A stretch of 64,000 nt of DNA from positions 1 to 64,000 of the forward strand of contig JAGBIC010000002.1 of assembly GCA_017935185.1 (NCBI GenBank), given 5' to 3'. The DNA is from Alistipes sp. (GTDB taxonomy: Bacteria; Bacteroidota; Bacteroidia; Bacteroidales; Rikenellaceae). The position numbers and the translations under genes were made by a program. Below, in pieces: positions 26,673 to 35,241 of the stretch; positions within the stretch are counted from its first letter, which is position 1, and every line of letters starts with the position of its first letter. The notes beneath the pieces are model-generated. The model searched no databases. It had not been told where the DNA came from and worked only from the letters and a program-made list of their open reading frames with translations.

Positions 26673-27968
26673 TTAATCCAATATTTCGGCTGTCAGATCA
26701 TCATTTTCATCAATAGCAACAAGCTTTACGCGGCATATCTGATTGATTTTATCACGACGATAGGCTGCTTTCACCCGTATATAATTGCCTGTATAGCCAA
26801 ACATCATGCCTCCCCGCATGGTACTTTCAAATAGCACTTCGGCCTCGCCGCCCACAGCCTTCTCGCAAAACTCGCGATGCAGAATCCTGCACAAACCATC
26901 CAATCTTGAAGCCCGCTCGGCAGAGAGCTGCGCCGGAACTTTATCGGGCATATCTACCGCCGGCGTTCCCGGGCGCTCCGAGAATGGAAAAATATGCAGA
27001 AACGAAGGTCTTAATCCCGACAACAAATCGTATGTCTGGCAAACATCATCCTCCGTCTCCCCCGGGAAACCTGTGATAACATCTATTCCGATAAATGCAT
27101 CGGGCATCAAAGAACGAATCTTCTCGATACGGTCTGCAAACTTCTCGGCAGTATACCTGCGGCGCATCAATCCGAGGATGCGGGTTGAACCACTCTGCAA
27201 CGGGATGTGGAAGTGATGTTGAAATTTAGGTGAACGAGCGCAAAACTCTATTATTTCATCAGTTATAAGGTTGGGCTCTATCGACGATATACGGTAACGG
27301 TCAATACCTTCCACCTTATCGAGAGCCTGCAACAAATCTATGAATTTTTCGCCTGTCGTACGACCAAAATCACCGGTATTCACACCTGTGATTACAATCT
27401 CACGTAAACCCGATGCCGCCACCTTTTCGGCCTCGGCAACCAGCTCGGCAATGGGTTGATTGCGGCTTGAGCCTCGTGCATAATGGATGGTACAATATGC
27501 ACATTTATAATCGCAGCCATCCTGCACCTTCAGGAAAGACCTCGTTCTATCTCCCGATGAAAATGCGGCAAAAAAGCGAGAAATATCTTCACAATCACAG
27601 CTAAACACCTTTGCCTGACTCCGATTTCCAAGCTCCACAACACGCTGAAACAAGTCGCCCTTATAATTGTTTCCCAACACAATATCAACGCCCTCGATAG
27701 AGGCTATCTCATTAGGCTTGAGTTGCGCATAACACCCTGTAACCGCTATTATTGCATCGGGATTGCGCCTATGTAATTTTCGAATTATATTTCGACACTT
27801 CTTATCGGCATGCTCGGTCACAGAACAGCTGTTTATAACACATATATCCGCCGCCTCGTTCGCACCGACACGCACAAATCCGCCCTGCTCAAACTCACGG
27901 GCAAGAGTCGAACTCTCCGAAAAATTGAGCTTGCAGCCAAGCGTATGAAAACTTACTCGTCGTTTCAT
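26673..27968 (-). CDS. mtaB: tRNA t6A37 methylthiotransferase
   Basis: Radical SAM enzyme that adds a methylthio group to threonylcarbamoyladenosine-37 of tRNAs reading ANN codons. The 431-residue protein has the N-terminal MTTase domain with conserved Cys (LGCKLNF, INSCSVTE, VTGCYAQ), the radical SAM cluster motif in QDGCDYKCAYC and a C-terminal TRAM-like region (FGYTGNYIRVKA). MtaB is preferred to MiaB or RimO on the N-terminal form RRVSFHTLGCKLNFSES and size. Cotranscription with the genes downstream is unlikely because a promoter lies between. Confidence 0.93.
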   Translation of the reverse strand: MKRRVSFHTLGCKLNFSESSTLAREFEQGGFVRVGANEAADICVINSCSVTEHADKKCRNIIRKLHRRNPDAIIAVTGCYAQLKPNEIASIEGVDIVLGNNYKGDLFQRVVELGNRSQAKVFSCDCEDISRFFAAFSSGDRTRSFLKVQDGCDYKCAYCTIHYARGSSRNQPIAELVAEAEKVAASGLREIVITGVNTGDFGRTTGEKFIDLLQALDKVEGIDRYRISSIEPNLITDEIIEFCARSPKFQHHFHIPLQSGSTRILGLMRRRYTAEKFADRIEKIRSLMPDAFIGIDVITGFPGETEDDVCQTYDLLSGLRPSFLHIFPFSERPGTPAVDMPDKVPAQLSAERASRLDGLCRILHREFCEKAVGGEAEVLFESTMRGGMMFGYTGNYIRVKAAYRRDKINQICRVKLVAIDENDDLTAEILD

Positions 27969-28043
27969 AACTATTCATCAATAGCAAAATTGACCTATTT
28001 TATCGTGCGAAGTTATAAAAAGTTGGCGTAATCGGAAAAAAGT

Positions 28044-28075
28044 TTTGAAACAATCACATAAATCAAGTAAATTTG
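28044..28075 (+). promoter_or_regulatory. Promoter of metal ABC permease gene
   Basis: TTTG at 28044-28047, 20 bases, TAAATTTG at 28068-28075: exact -33/-7 match. It overlaps an in-frame TTG at 28073, which therefore cannot be the translation start. Confidence 0.7.
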
Positions 28076-28102
28076 TGCGCAAATTTTAAAGCTCCGCAAC
28101 GT

Positions 28103-28921
28103 TTGGATTTTTTTTACGACATATTTCAGTATAATTATCTCGCAAATGCTTTTCTGGCAGCAATATTTTCCGGTATTATCTGCGGAATAGTGGGCACATA
28201 CATTGTATCACGACGGATGGTATTTCTCTGCGGCGGCATCACACACGCATCATTCGGCGGAGTGGGTATCGCCATGTATAGCGGCATAAATCCCATTGCT
28301 GGTGCTATGTTTTTTGCTGTGGCCTCGGCCATAGGTATCGAGCTCGCAAGCGAAAAGGGCAGAATGAGAGAGGACTCCGCCATCGGCATAATATGGTCAA
28401 TCGGCATGGCTATCGGGGCTCTTTTCATGAGCCTCACCCCTGGCTACACATCGGGCGAATTGTCGAGCTATATGTTCGGAAGCATAATCACCGTCACAAC
28501 ACAAGAAGTCATAGTTTTGGGTGTATTCACATTGGCCTGCATAATATGCACACTAATATGGTGGCGTCCCGTAATGTATCTGGCTTTTGACCGCAGCTAT
28601 GCCGCCAGCCAGGGTATTCCGACCCGACTATTATCTTATACAATGATGATTATCACCGCCATAACGATTGTCCTGGCCATACGAATCATGGGAATTGTAT
28701 TGCTTTTGTCGCTCTTCACAATTCCTGTAGTAACCGCCTCATCGTTCACAAAATCTTATGCCAAAATAACCCTATATTCGGCCATAATAGCAGTCTTAGG
28801 AGCTATTGCAGGTATAATAACAAGCTATTATTGGGAGATTCCGCCCGGAACAAGTATAATATTTCTTCTATCGTTGGTGCTAATTGCATCAAAACTATTA
28901 TCTTTGCGAAGCAAAAATTGA
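28103..28921 (+). CDS. ABC-3 family metal permease (Zn/Mn type)
   Basis: Inner membrane permease of a zinc/manganese ABC importer (ZnuB/MntB family), 272 residues with about eight helices. Landmarks are GTYIVSRRMVFLCGGITHASFGGVG near the N-terminus and the coupling region SYAASQGIPTRLL. The start is taken as TTG at 28103 (LDFFYDIFQYNYLANAF): the upstream TTG at 28073 overlaps the -7 element, and no ATG is available near the family N-terminus. No ATPase or binding-protein gene is adjacent, so partners must be encoded elsewhere. It stops 5 bases before the lptG start. Confidence 0.87.
   Translation: MDFFYDIFQYNYLANAFLAAIFSGIICGIVGTYIVSRRMVFLCGGITHASFGGVGIAMYSGINPIAGAMFFAVASAIGIELASEKGRMREDSAIGIIWSIGMAIGALFMSLTPGYTSGELSSYMFGSIITVTTQEVIVLGVFTLACIICTLIWWRPVMYLAFDRSYAASQGIPTRLLSYTMMIITAITIVLAIRIMGIVLLLSLFTIPVVTASSFTKSYAKITLYSAIIAVLGAIAGIITSYYWEIPPGTSIIFLLSLVLIASKLLSLRSKN
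28899..28906 (+). promoter_or_regulatory. Internal -7 element for lptG-fmt
   Basis: TATCTTTG followed by CG inside the 3' end of the permease gene, 20 bases before the lptG ATG; could give lptG-fmt their own transcript. The -33 box is weak. Confidence 0.5.
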
Positions 28922-28926
28922 ATTTG

Positions 28927-30483
28927 ATGCGCTTAAAGACTATACACAGACTTGTACTTAAAGCCTATTTAGGTCCTTTGGTGATGACCTTTTTCATCGT
29001 CACATTCGTGTTGATGATGAACTTCGTGTGGCGATATATAGACGAGTTGGTGGGCAAAGGTCTTGACGCCGGCGTAATTATCGAGCTTATCTGCTACGCC
29101 ACCATCAACATGATTCCGCTGGGCTTGCCGCTTGCGTTGCTTTTGGCCGCCATCATGACCATGGGTAATCTGGGTGAAAATTTCGAGCTTCAGGCCATGA
29201 AGTCGGCAGGAATGTCACTCATGCGCATTATGCGACCACTCATAGTAGTCACAATCTTCATGTCGATAGGCAGTTTCTTTTTGGTAAACAACCTTGTACC
29301 CTTTGCCAACAAAAGAATGTTGACAATCATATATGACATTCGTCGCCAAAAGCAAGTTCTCGAATTCCAAGACGGACTCTTTTTCAACGGCATCGACGAC
29401 ATGAGCATACGCGTTGAGCATCAGGACCCCGTATCGGGACTTCTGCACAACGTACTCATCTACGACAACCGTTCAAGCGGAAGCACTACAACCACACTCG
29501 CCGAAAAGGGTTATATCCGCCTCTCTGACGACAAAAAATTCTTACTCGTAACACTCTACAACGGCGAGAATTACCAACAAACGCGTAACAGGGATTGGTA
29601 TACAAAGAACGCCATGCGCCGCGATAGATTCGACGTGCAGGATGCCACCATACCTATGGAGGGTTTCGACTTCCAGCGCACCGACGACAACAACAGCATG
29701 GCCAACAATTCCCAGACAAAGAATCTGGCGGAATTGCAGTTCGATATTGACTCTTTGGATAGAATGGTCGATGAGAATACCGCAAAATCGTATGAGCCGT
29801 TACTGAAGGACCATATCTTCACTCGTGATATACAGGTATTGAAAATTGCCGACTCCCTGCGCATAGACAAATCGCTTTATCGCGATGCAAGGATTCTCGA
29901 CTCGCTCAACGCCAAGACCACACGAGGGAAAAGTCAGGTATGGAATACAGCCCATTCGGTGGCGGTAAACTCACGTAGCTCATTCTCGCTCGACGAGAGT
30001 GCCGCAAAAGAGTCACTTAACCAACTATACCGCAGCAAAAACGACTGGCACCGAAAACTCGCCCTGCCAATATCGGTGATAATCTTCTTCCTTATCGGTG
30101 CGCCGCTGGGTGCAATCATCCGCAAGGGTGGTTTGGGCACTCCTATTGTGATATCGGTAATCTTCTTCGTAATTTACTATGTAATCAGCCTTTCGGGCGA
30201 AAAGATGGCCAAAGAGGGAACATGGAGTTCAATGATGGGAATGTGGATATCCACGTTTGTATTAACACCGGTAGCCATATATCTCCTCATAAAGGCCACC
30301 AACGACTCATCGCTACTCGACACCGATTGGTATCACGACAAATTCAAGGAGATAAAGCAGAAGATTGACCCATACTGGCTTCCCGTAAAACACCGCATCA
30401 CTGCCACAACCGCATGGCAGAGATTTAGCAGCGTATGCAGCCGTATGGCTACTAAACTCAAAACGAAAAAGGCAAAATCATGA
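28927..30483 (+). CDS. LptF/LptG family LPS export permease
   Basis: Membrane component of the Lpt machine that extracts lipopolysaccharide from the inner membrane. The 518-residue protein has three helices at the N-terminus, a large periplasmic beta-jellyroll-like domain enlarged by a Ser/Asn-rich linker (about residues 110-380) and three helices near the C-terminus (LALPISVIIFFLIGAPLGAIIRKGGLG). Bacteroidota members are longer than E. coli LptG because of this insert. The ATG at 28927 (MRLKTIHRLVLKAYLGP) fits the family; upstream codons lie within the permease gene. The stop TGA overlaps the fmt ATG (ATGA). LptF versus LptG cannot be settled by eye. Confidence 0.88.
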   Translation: MRLKTIHRLVLKAYLGPLVMTFFIVTFVLMMNFVWRYIDELVGKGLDAGVIIELICYATINMIPLGLPLALLLAAIMTMGNLGENFELQAMKSAGMSLMRIMRPLIVVTIFMSIGSFFLVNNLVPFANKRMLTIIYDIRRQKQVLEFQDGLFFNGIDDMSIRVEHQDPVSGLLHNVLIYDNRSSGSTTTTLAEKGYIRLSDDKKFLLVTLYNGENYQQTRNRDWYTKNAMRRDRFDVQDATIPMEGFDFQRTDDNNSMANNSQTKNLAELQFDIDSLDRMVDENTAKSYEPLLKDHIFTRDIQVLKIADSLRIDKSLYRDARILDSLNAKTTRGKSQVWNTAHSVAVNSRSSFSLDESAAKESLNQLYRSKNDWHRKLALPISVIIFFLIGAPLGAIIRKGGLGTPIVISVIFFVIYYVISLSGEKMAKEGTWSSMMGMWISTFVLTPVAIYLLIKATNDSSLLDTDWYHDKFKEIKQKIDPYWLPVKHRITATTAWQRFSSVCSRMATKLKTKKAKS

Positions 30484-31445
30484 TAGGAAAAGATCTACGC
30501 ATAGTTTTCATGGGCACACCCGAATTTGCCGTGGCCTCGTTGCGCCGCCTTGTGGAGGAGGGGTATAACATCGTTGCAGTAGTCACCACTCCCGACAAAC
30601 CCGCCGGCCGAGGACAGAAAATCCACGAGAGCGATGTTAAAGTTGCTGCCCGAGAATTGGGCCTACCCATTTTGCAGCCCGAGAAGTTGCGCGACCCCGA
30701 ATTTGTGGCCGCCATGCAGGAGTTAAAGCCCGATTTGGGGATTGTGATTGCCTTCCGCATGTTGCCCGAAATTATCTGGGCAATGCCCAAATATGGAACA
30801 TTCAACCTTCACGCCTCGTTGTTGCCGCAATATCGTGGTGCTGCACCCATAAATTGGGCAATTATCAATGGCGAGAAGGAGACGGGTATAACCACATTCC
30901 TGTTGAACCACGAGATAGATAAAGGTGCAATAGTAGGGCAGCAGCGCATGCCGATTCTGCCCGAAGACAACATCGGCACGATGTACGACAAGCTTATGAC
31001 GGCTGGCTGCGATTTGGTCGTCGACACTGTCGAGCGCATTGCCGCGCAAGACTTTACCCCCATAGAGCAGATGCATATTGACGAAGCCACCCTCAAGCCC
31101 GCACCAAAGATTTTCAAGGAGGATTGCCGCATAGATTGGTCGTGGGAGGGCGAGCGTATCATCAACTTCGTCCGTGGACTTTCACCATATCCCGCCGCAT
31201 GGACACCCATGCTCCTCAATGGCGAGGAGAGGGGCTCTGCAAAGATTTTCCACGCTACGTTTACCCGTCACCAGCACACCGAGCCTCTTGGCTCAATACA
31301 CACCGACGGTAAGGGCCACATGGAGGTCGCCTGCTCCGATGGTTGGATAACCATCCACGAACTTCAGGTGGCAGGCAAACGCCGCATGGCAACGCGCGAC
31401 CTGCTGCTGGGATTCCGAGATATCGAAGATTACACGTTGATGTAG
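30480..31445 (+). CDS. fmt: Methionyl-tRNA formyltransferase
   Basis: Formylates initiator Met-tRNA using 10-formyl-THF. The 321-residue protein has the N-terminal Rossmann start (LRIVFMGTPEFAVASL), the substrate loop TTPDKPAGRGQK and the catalytic motif NLHASLLPQYRGAAPINWA (Asn and His conserved), then the C-terminal OB-like domain. The ATG overlaps the lptG stop by 4 bases, indicating translational coupling. Followed at once by a strong terminator. Confidence 0.97.
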   Translation: MIGKDLRIVFMGTPEFAVASLRRLVEEGYNIVAVVTTPDKPAGRGQKIHESDVKVAARELGLPILQPEKLRDPEFVAAMQELKPDLGIVIAFRMLPEIIWAMPKYGTFNLHASLLPQYRGAAPINWAIINGEKETGITTFLLNHEIDKGAIVGQQRMPILPEDNIGTMYDKLMTAGCDLVVDTVERIAAQDFTPIEQMHIDEATLKPAPKIFKEDCRIDWSWEGERIINFVRGLSPYPAAWTPMLLNGEERGSAKIFHATFTRHQHTEPLGSIHTDGKGHMEVACSDGWITIHELQVAGKRRMATRDLLLGFRDIEDYTLM

Positions 31446-31448
31446 ACA

Positions 31449-31488
31449 CAAAAATGGCCTCCACACATATCCTGGAGGCCATTTTTAT
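31449..31488. terminator. Bidirectional terminator after fmt
   Basis: Hairpin AAAATGGCCTCCA / TGGAGGCCATTTTT with a 9-base loop; serves fmt (rightward) and the S8 protease gene (leftward). Confidence 0.93.
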
Positions 31489-31490
31489 AT

Positions 31491-32927
31491 CTATTCCAGC
31501 TCTTTGCCCATCTGTAAGGCTTTTTGGAAATCGGGGACACCGTAACCCCATATATTATTAGGGTCATCGGCCTTACTTCCACTACGCCTTATAATATCCA
31601 TAATCTCGAATGCCGTAAGGTTTGGCAACGCCTGCCACAGACAAGCCACCATACCACACAACACGGGTGTTGAGAAAGATGTTCCCACCTTAAACTGTAC
31701 CTTACCGTCATTTCCCACACCATTGAGAGCCTCACTCAACACATCGGGCTTGATGCGACCATCATACGAGCCACCTCGTGACGAGAAAAACAGCACATCT
31801 GTATCTTTGTCAAGCGCCGTTTCGGACTTCTTATTCCTATCACCATCAACCATTTTTGCCACGGCTCCAACAGCCAAAACATTATCAGAATCGGCCGGCA
31901 CAACTATGGTAGTCAAAATACCTTCACCGCTATTTCCTGCACCATTACACAATATCATACCTTTTGCCGCCATCATTGAGGCCGAACGAGAGATGAGATG
32001 GGTGCGCCCGTCACGCTCCCACGATGGAATAGCGACACGAGGTTCGCCAAACGACTCGTAACCCAATGATGAATTTATAATATCGACACCGACACTATCG
32101 GCAAACTCTACTGCCGCAGCCCAATAATCCTCCTCGACAGGCTGCTCCGATGTATTGTCTTCGGTCACCATCAGCCAATAAGAGGCTTCGGGAGCTGTGC
32201 CGACCATCACATTTGGTTCATTGGCCATCATACATGACGCAACCGTCAGTCCGTGATCTGCCTTCATATCATACACCGAAACATCGGGTGCGACATAATT
32301 CATCGTGCCGAGTATTCTCTCGCCACTCACAAAATCTATTCTATCCTGATTATTGAATCCGCCATCCAGCACAGCTATCACCACGCCCTTGCCACGATAT
32401 CCCGCATCATGCAAAGCCACACCATTGAGTTTGTTGATATGGCCTTGACCTCTACCATAAAAATCTTTACCTTTGGGATTTTCCGCCACAGGCAATGGGG
32501 TAGAGGCTCGCTCCTTCTCACAATAATCGACGGGCTTACGATATCGAGCCACCTGCTCCACCTTTTTCACAAAGGGCAAACATTCAATACGCTGCAATAG
32601 GGTCGTATCCTCACACTGCACAACAACAGTATTATTCCATTTGCTGCGCAGGATAACCGACAACCCCTCCGACTCAATCTCAGCTATATATTTGGGATTC
32701 ACAGGCACATCTGTTGCATCCACCCCAACACCCTGACGCGCTCTGCGCTCCAACGCCCGCTCGGAGAGGAATTTTTCGGGATGGCGAAGCTGACGTTCTA
32801 CTTTTGAACCCTTATCCTTTAGCCATATACGATATTTATAATATGGCACAAAATCGTTGTCGGCGCCAGCATACGCCGCACCAAACAACAAGGTGAAACC
32901 AGATACTAACAATAAGATTTTTTTCAT
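31491..32927 (-). CDS. Secreted subtilisin-like (S8) serine protease
   Basis: Exported protease of 478 residues from the ATG at 32927 (MKKILLLVSGFTLLFGAAYAGA, signal peptide); the frame extends 29 codons further upstream but across the probable promoter. An N-terminal propeptide-like region (to about residue 160) precedes the S8 domain. Catalytic residues in this numbering are Asp188 (AVLDGGF), His225 (DHGLTVAS), Asn at about 332 (CNGAGNSG) and Ser417 (GTSFSTP). There is no clear Por-type sorting domain at the C-terminus. Bacteroidota relatives degrade host or dietary protein; substrate unknown. Monocistronic. Confidence 0.88.
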   Translation of the reverse strand: MKKILLLVSGFTLLFGAAYAGADNDFVPYYKYRIWLKDKGSKVERQLRHPEKFLSERALERRARQGVGVDATDVPVNPKYIAEIESEGLSVILRSKWNNTVVVQCEDTTLLQRIECLPFVKKVEQVARYRKPVDYCEKERASTPLPVAENPKGKDFYGRGQGHINKLNGVALHDAGYRGKGVVIAVLDGGFNNQDRIDFVSGERILGTMNYVAPDVSVYDMKADHGLTVASCMMANEPNVMVGTAPEASYWLMVTEDNTSEQPVEEDYWAAAVEFADSVGVDIINSSLGYESFGEPRVAIPSWERDGRTHLISRSASMMAAKGMILCNGAGNSGEGILTTIVVPADSDNVLAVGAVAKMVDGDRNKKSETALDKDTDVLFFSSRGGSYDGRIKPDVLSEALNGVGNDGKVQFKVGTSFSTPVLCGMVACLWQALPNLTAFEIMDIIRRSGSKADDPNNIWGYGVPDFQKALQMGKELE

Positions 32928-32971
32928 AATAATACCACTAAAATTAAACTCTGTCGAAAAGCTTTCCAGTA

Positions 32972-33004
32972 CAAATTTAAGAAAATAAAAAGCAAAAATG
33001 CAAA
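32972..33004 (-). promoter_or_regulatory. Promoter of S8 protease gene
   Basis: Minus strand TTTG at 33004-33001, 21 bases, TAAATTTG at 32979-32972. A run of nine G lies 30 bases further upstream (33034-33042). Confidence 0.65.
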
Positions 33005-33033
33005 CAAAAAGCACCTAAATTTTCACCTAAATC

Positions 33034-33042
33034 GGGGGGGGG
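33034..33042 (+). repeat. Homopolymer tract of nine G
   Basis: Nine consecutive G on the plus strand in the intergenic region upstream of the S8 protease promoter. It is next to a short direct repeat CACCTAAAT (twice, 33013-33033). Such tracts are prone to slippage. Confidence 0.9.
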
Positions 33043-33074
33043 TAACTTGGTGATTTTCAAATATTTGCATAAAA

Positions 33075-33116
33075 TAAAAAAATCTCTCGCCAAACAATTC
33101 GACAAGAGATTTTTGC
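33075..33116 (-). terminator. Terminator of egsA-containing transcript
   Basis: AAAATCTCT / AGAGATTTT arms around a 20-base imperfect loop with A- and T-runs at both ends, 40 bases downstream of the egsA stop. Confidence 0.65.
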
Positions 33117-33155
33117 ATTATGATCGGCAAAGGCCGACTATCGTTTTTCTATCGG

Positions 33156-34502
33156 TTACTTGACCTCCCAAACACCACCTCGGCCAAACACGCCATCTAC
33201 CCATGTATCGAGCAGGCCTGCACGCAAACCCAGATCCATCATATTGTAACGGCGGCGGATATGGCGTACAAAGGGCACATCGGCGAGCATCTGCGCCTTT
33301 GATATTCCTACATCTTCGGGCTTGGTGGGAGCTCCTACAATCGACAGATAGCGATACATCTCGTCATAGGTGTAGCACTGCGCCTGAAGTCGTGCTTTAA
33401 GCTCCGGCCAACCCTCTTTCACCACAGTAAGTTGGCGGCGTACCTCATCTTTATCGCCATATTTGGCCATAACCTCATTTATACCTAGCTCGGCATAGGG
33501 TAGACCCTCAAACAACTGCTCGGCCTCACGGCGCACTTCATCGGCACTCTTCCATGCTGCCACCGCCGCATCAACATCGAGCTGCGAGAAATCGCTCTTA
33601 TACATCTGGTCAAACATGGCACACATACACAATGCTCCCACACTCACCTGAAAGCCATGCGATGGGGTCACACCGTTATACGTATGGTTACGCATATTCC
33701 ACAAGTGGCTGAACAAATGTTCGGTACACGACGCAGGACGCGACGAGCGAGCCGTCTGCATAGCAAAGCCACTCAACATCAAGCCCTCAACAAACGGAGC
33801 TATGGCCTCGGGTCGGAGAGCTGCAACACCCTCGGGGTCGGAGAGCGCCTGCTTGAGAGTGTCTTGCGAGATATGCCACGCCTCATCATGAATAGGCTCA
33901 ACACCAATAAAATCGGATATAATCCACTCGGCACCTGAGGGAATCTTCGCCGCCAAATCGGCATAACCTGCGGCAGTCATCTCGGCAGGAGCTTTCGCCA
34001 TAACATCCACATCGGCCAAAATAGCTTTGGGAGCAGGGCAGGTAAAGGTCTGCTTCATGGTTTTATAGGTGATAGATGCGCCAAACGACGAATATCCATC
34101 CACCGATGCAGCCGTAGCCACACACATATAAGGGCGATTCTGATGGTGCGAACAGAGCTTGCACAAATCGTTTATTGTACCCGAGCCGACAGCCACAGCA
34201 ACGGCATTGCACGATGCAAGATGCTCATCGAGCATCTCGATAAATTTCCACTCGGCATGAAGGTGCGGATCGGTAAAAATATAGGGCTCCTCACACTCAA
34301 CACCTGCTTGCTGAAGATAGGCATATACAGCCTGACCTGCGGCCCGCCAAGTATTCTCATCAGCCACAACAAGAGCTGTTGCTCCAGGGAATTGCTCCTT
34401 AAACATCGAGGGCACACGATCAAGAATGTCAATACCGATCTCCATGGCTGCGGTGTCGGTCGCAGCGGCCAAAGCCTTGGCTATTTGTTGGTTACTATTC
34501 AT
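33156..34502 (-). CDS. egsA: sn-glycerol-1-phosphate dehydrogenase (EgsA/AraM type)
   Basis: Reduces dihydroxyacetone phosphate to sn-glycerol-1-phosphate, the stereoisomer used for archaeal-type ether lipids and, in some bacteria, for prenylated glycerol phosphates. The 448-residue protein has the NAD-binding GSGTINDLCK, the metal-binding region of group III dehydrogenases (VDGYSSFGASI; His in SHGFQVSVG) and the AraM-type extended C-terminus. It is longer than B. subtilis AraM (about 394). Cotranscribed with mgsA, 27 bases upstream, which uses the same substrate. No PcrB-like prenyltransferase is seen in the window. Confidence 0.88.
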   Translation of the reverse strand: MNSNQQIAKALAAATDTAAMEIGIDILDRVPSMFKEQFPGATALVVADENTWRAAGQAVYAYLQQAGVECEEPYIFTDPHLHAEWKFIEMLDEHLASCNAVAVAVGSGTINDLCKLCSHHQNRPYMCVATAASVDGYSSFGASITYKTMKQTFTCPAPKAILADVDVMAKAPAEMTAAGYADLAAKIPSGAEWIISDFIGVEPIHDEAWHISQDTLKQALSDPEGVAALRPEAIAPFVEGLMLSGFAMQTARSSRPASCTEHLFSHLWNMRNHTYNGVTPSHGFQVSVGALCMCAMFDQMYKSDFSQLDVDAAVAAWKSADEVRREAEQLFEGLPYAELGINEVMAKYGDKDEVRRQLTVVKEGWPELKARLQAQCYTYDEMYRYLSIVGAPTKPEDVGISKAQMLADVPFVRHIRRRYNMMDLGLRAGLLDTWVDGVFGRGGVWEVK

Positions 34503-34529
34503 ATCACACTGTTTAGGTTGTTGTTTCTC

Positions 34530-35003
34530 TTATTTAAGATTACGTTCGATATATGATGTATAATCCTTCAGAACAGGGGTATAATCTTCGTGAGCCATAA
34601 GCGGTGACGAAATCAAAAAATCGGCAGACGAGCGATTGATAGCCGACGGCACATTGTACAGCGTAGCCAAACGCAGCAGAGCTTTGACATCCACATCGTG
34701 GGGCTGTGCCGACATAGGATCCCAGAAGAAAATCAACATATCTATCTCGCCATTGGCAATCATCGACCCCAGCTGCTGATCGCCACCAAGCGGGCCCGAC
34801 TTCAACATAGTTATATCAAAACGTGAATTTGCAGCCTCCTTGCTGCGACGAGCCATAAGGGTTTCAGCCACAATACGGCCTGTTGTTCCCGTACAAATCA
34901 AACGATGAGAGAGTAGTTTCTCCCAATTCCATGCCACCCACTCGGCCAAGTCGCGCTTCATATTATCGTGGGCAACCAACGCTACGGTTAATCTTTTATC
35001 CAT
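34530..35003 (-). CDS. mgsA: Methylglyoxal synthase
   Basis: Converts dihydroxyacetone phosphate to methylglyoxal and phosphate, an overflow route from glycolysis when phosphate is short. The 157-residue protein carries the family signatures VALVAHDNMK, CTGTTG, KSGPLGGDQQ and FFWDPMSAQPHDVDV with the catalytic Asp residues. Length is normal. It is first of the mgsA-egsA pair and divergent from an aldo-keto reductase gene of a class known to reduce methylglyoxal. A -7 element TATATTTG is at 35069-35062. Confidence 0.95.
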   Translation of the reverse strand: MDKRLTVALVAHDNMKRDLAEWVAWNWEKLLSHRLICTGTTGRIVAETLMARRSKEAANSRFDITMLKSGPLGGDQQLGSMIANGEIDMLIFFWDPMSAQPHDVDVKALLRLATLYNVPSAINRSSADFLISSPLMAHEDYTPVLKDYTSYIERNLK

Positions 35004-35061
35004 ATTTCATCCATTTTTAGAACTTTGCAAAATTTTATTCACAAAGATCGTTTTCTACTTG

Positions 35062-35069
35062 CAAATATA
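35062..35069 (-). promoter_or_regulatory. Promoter -7 element of mgsA-egsA
   Basis: TATATTTG followed by C on the minus strand, 59 bases before the mgsA ATG; no clear -33 match. Confidence 0.5.
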
Positions 35070-35209
35070 GATATTATCAAGCCAAATTATTCGGCCGCAA
35101 GTCCCTTTTAACAATAATTTAATCATGCCCATAACAATATTCAGCCACCGCACTGCAAAGTTTCAAACTTTATGAGTCCTTATCAAGAGGCATATTACAA
35201 TAATTTCCG

Positions 35210-35217
35210 TATATTTG
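35210..35217 (+). promoter_or_regulatory. Promoter -7 element of aldo-keto reductase gene
   Basis: TATATTTG 25 bases before the ATG at 35242; no clear -33 match. Together with the mgsA element it forms a divergent promoter region of 238 bases that holds nothing else recognised. Confidence 0.55.
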
Positions 35218-35241
35218 TATTAACCAAAATTATCAAGCAAT

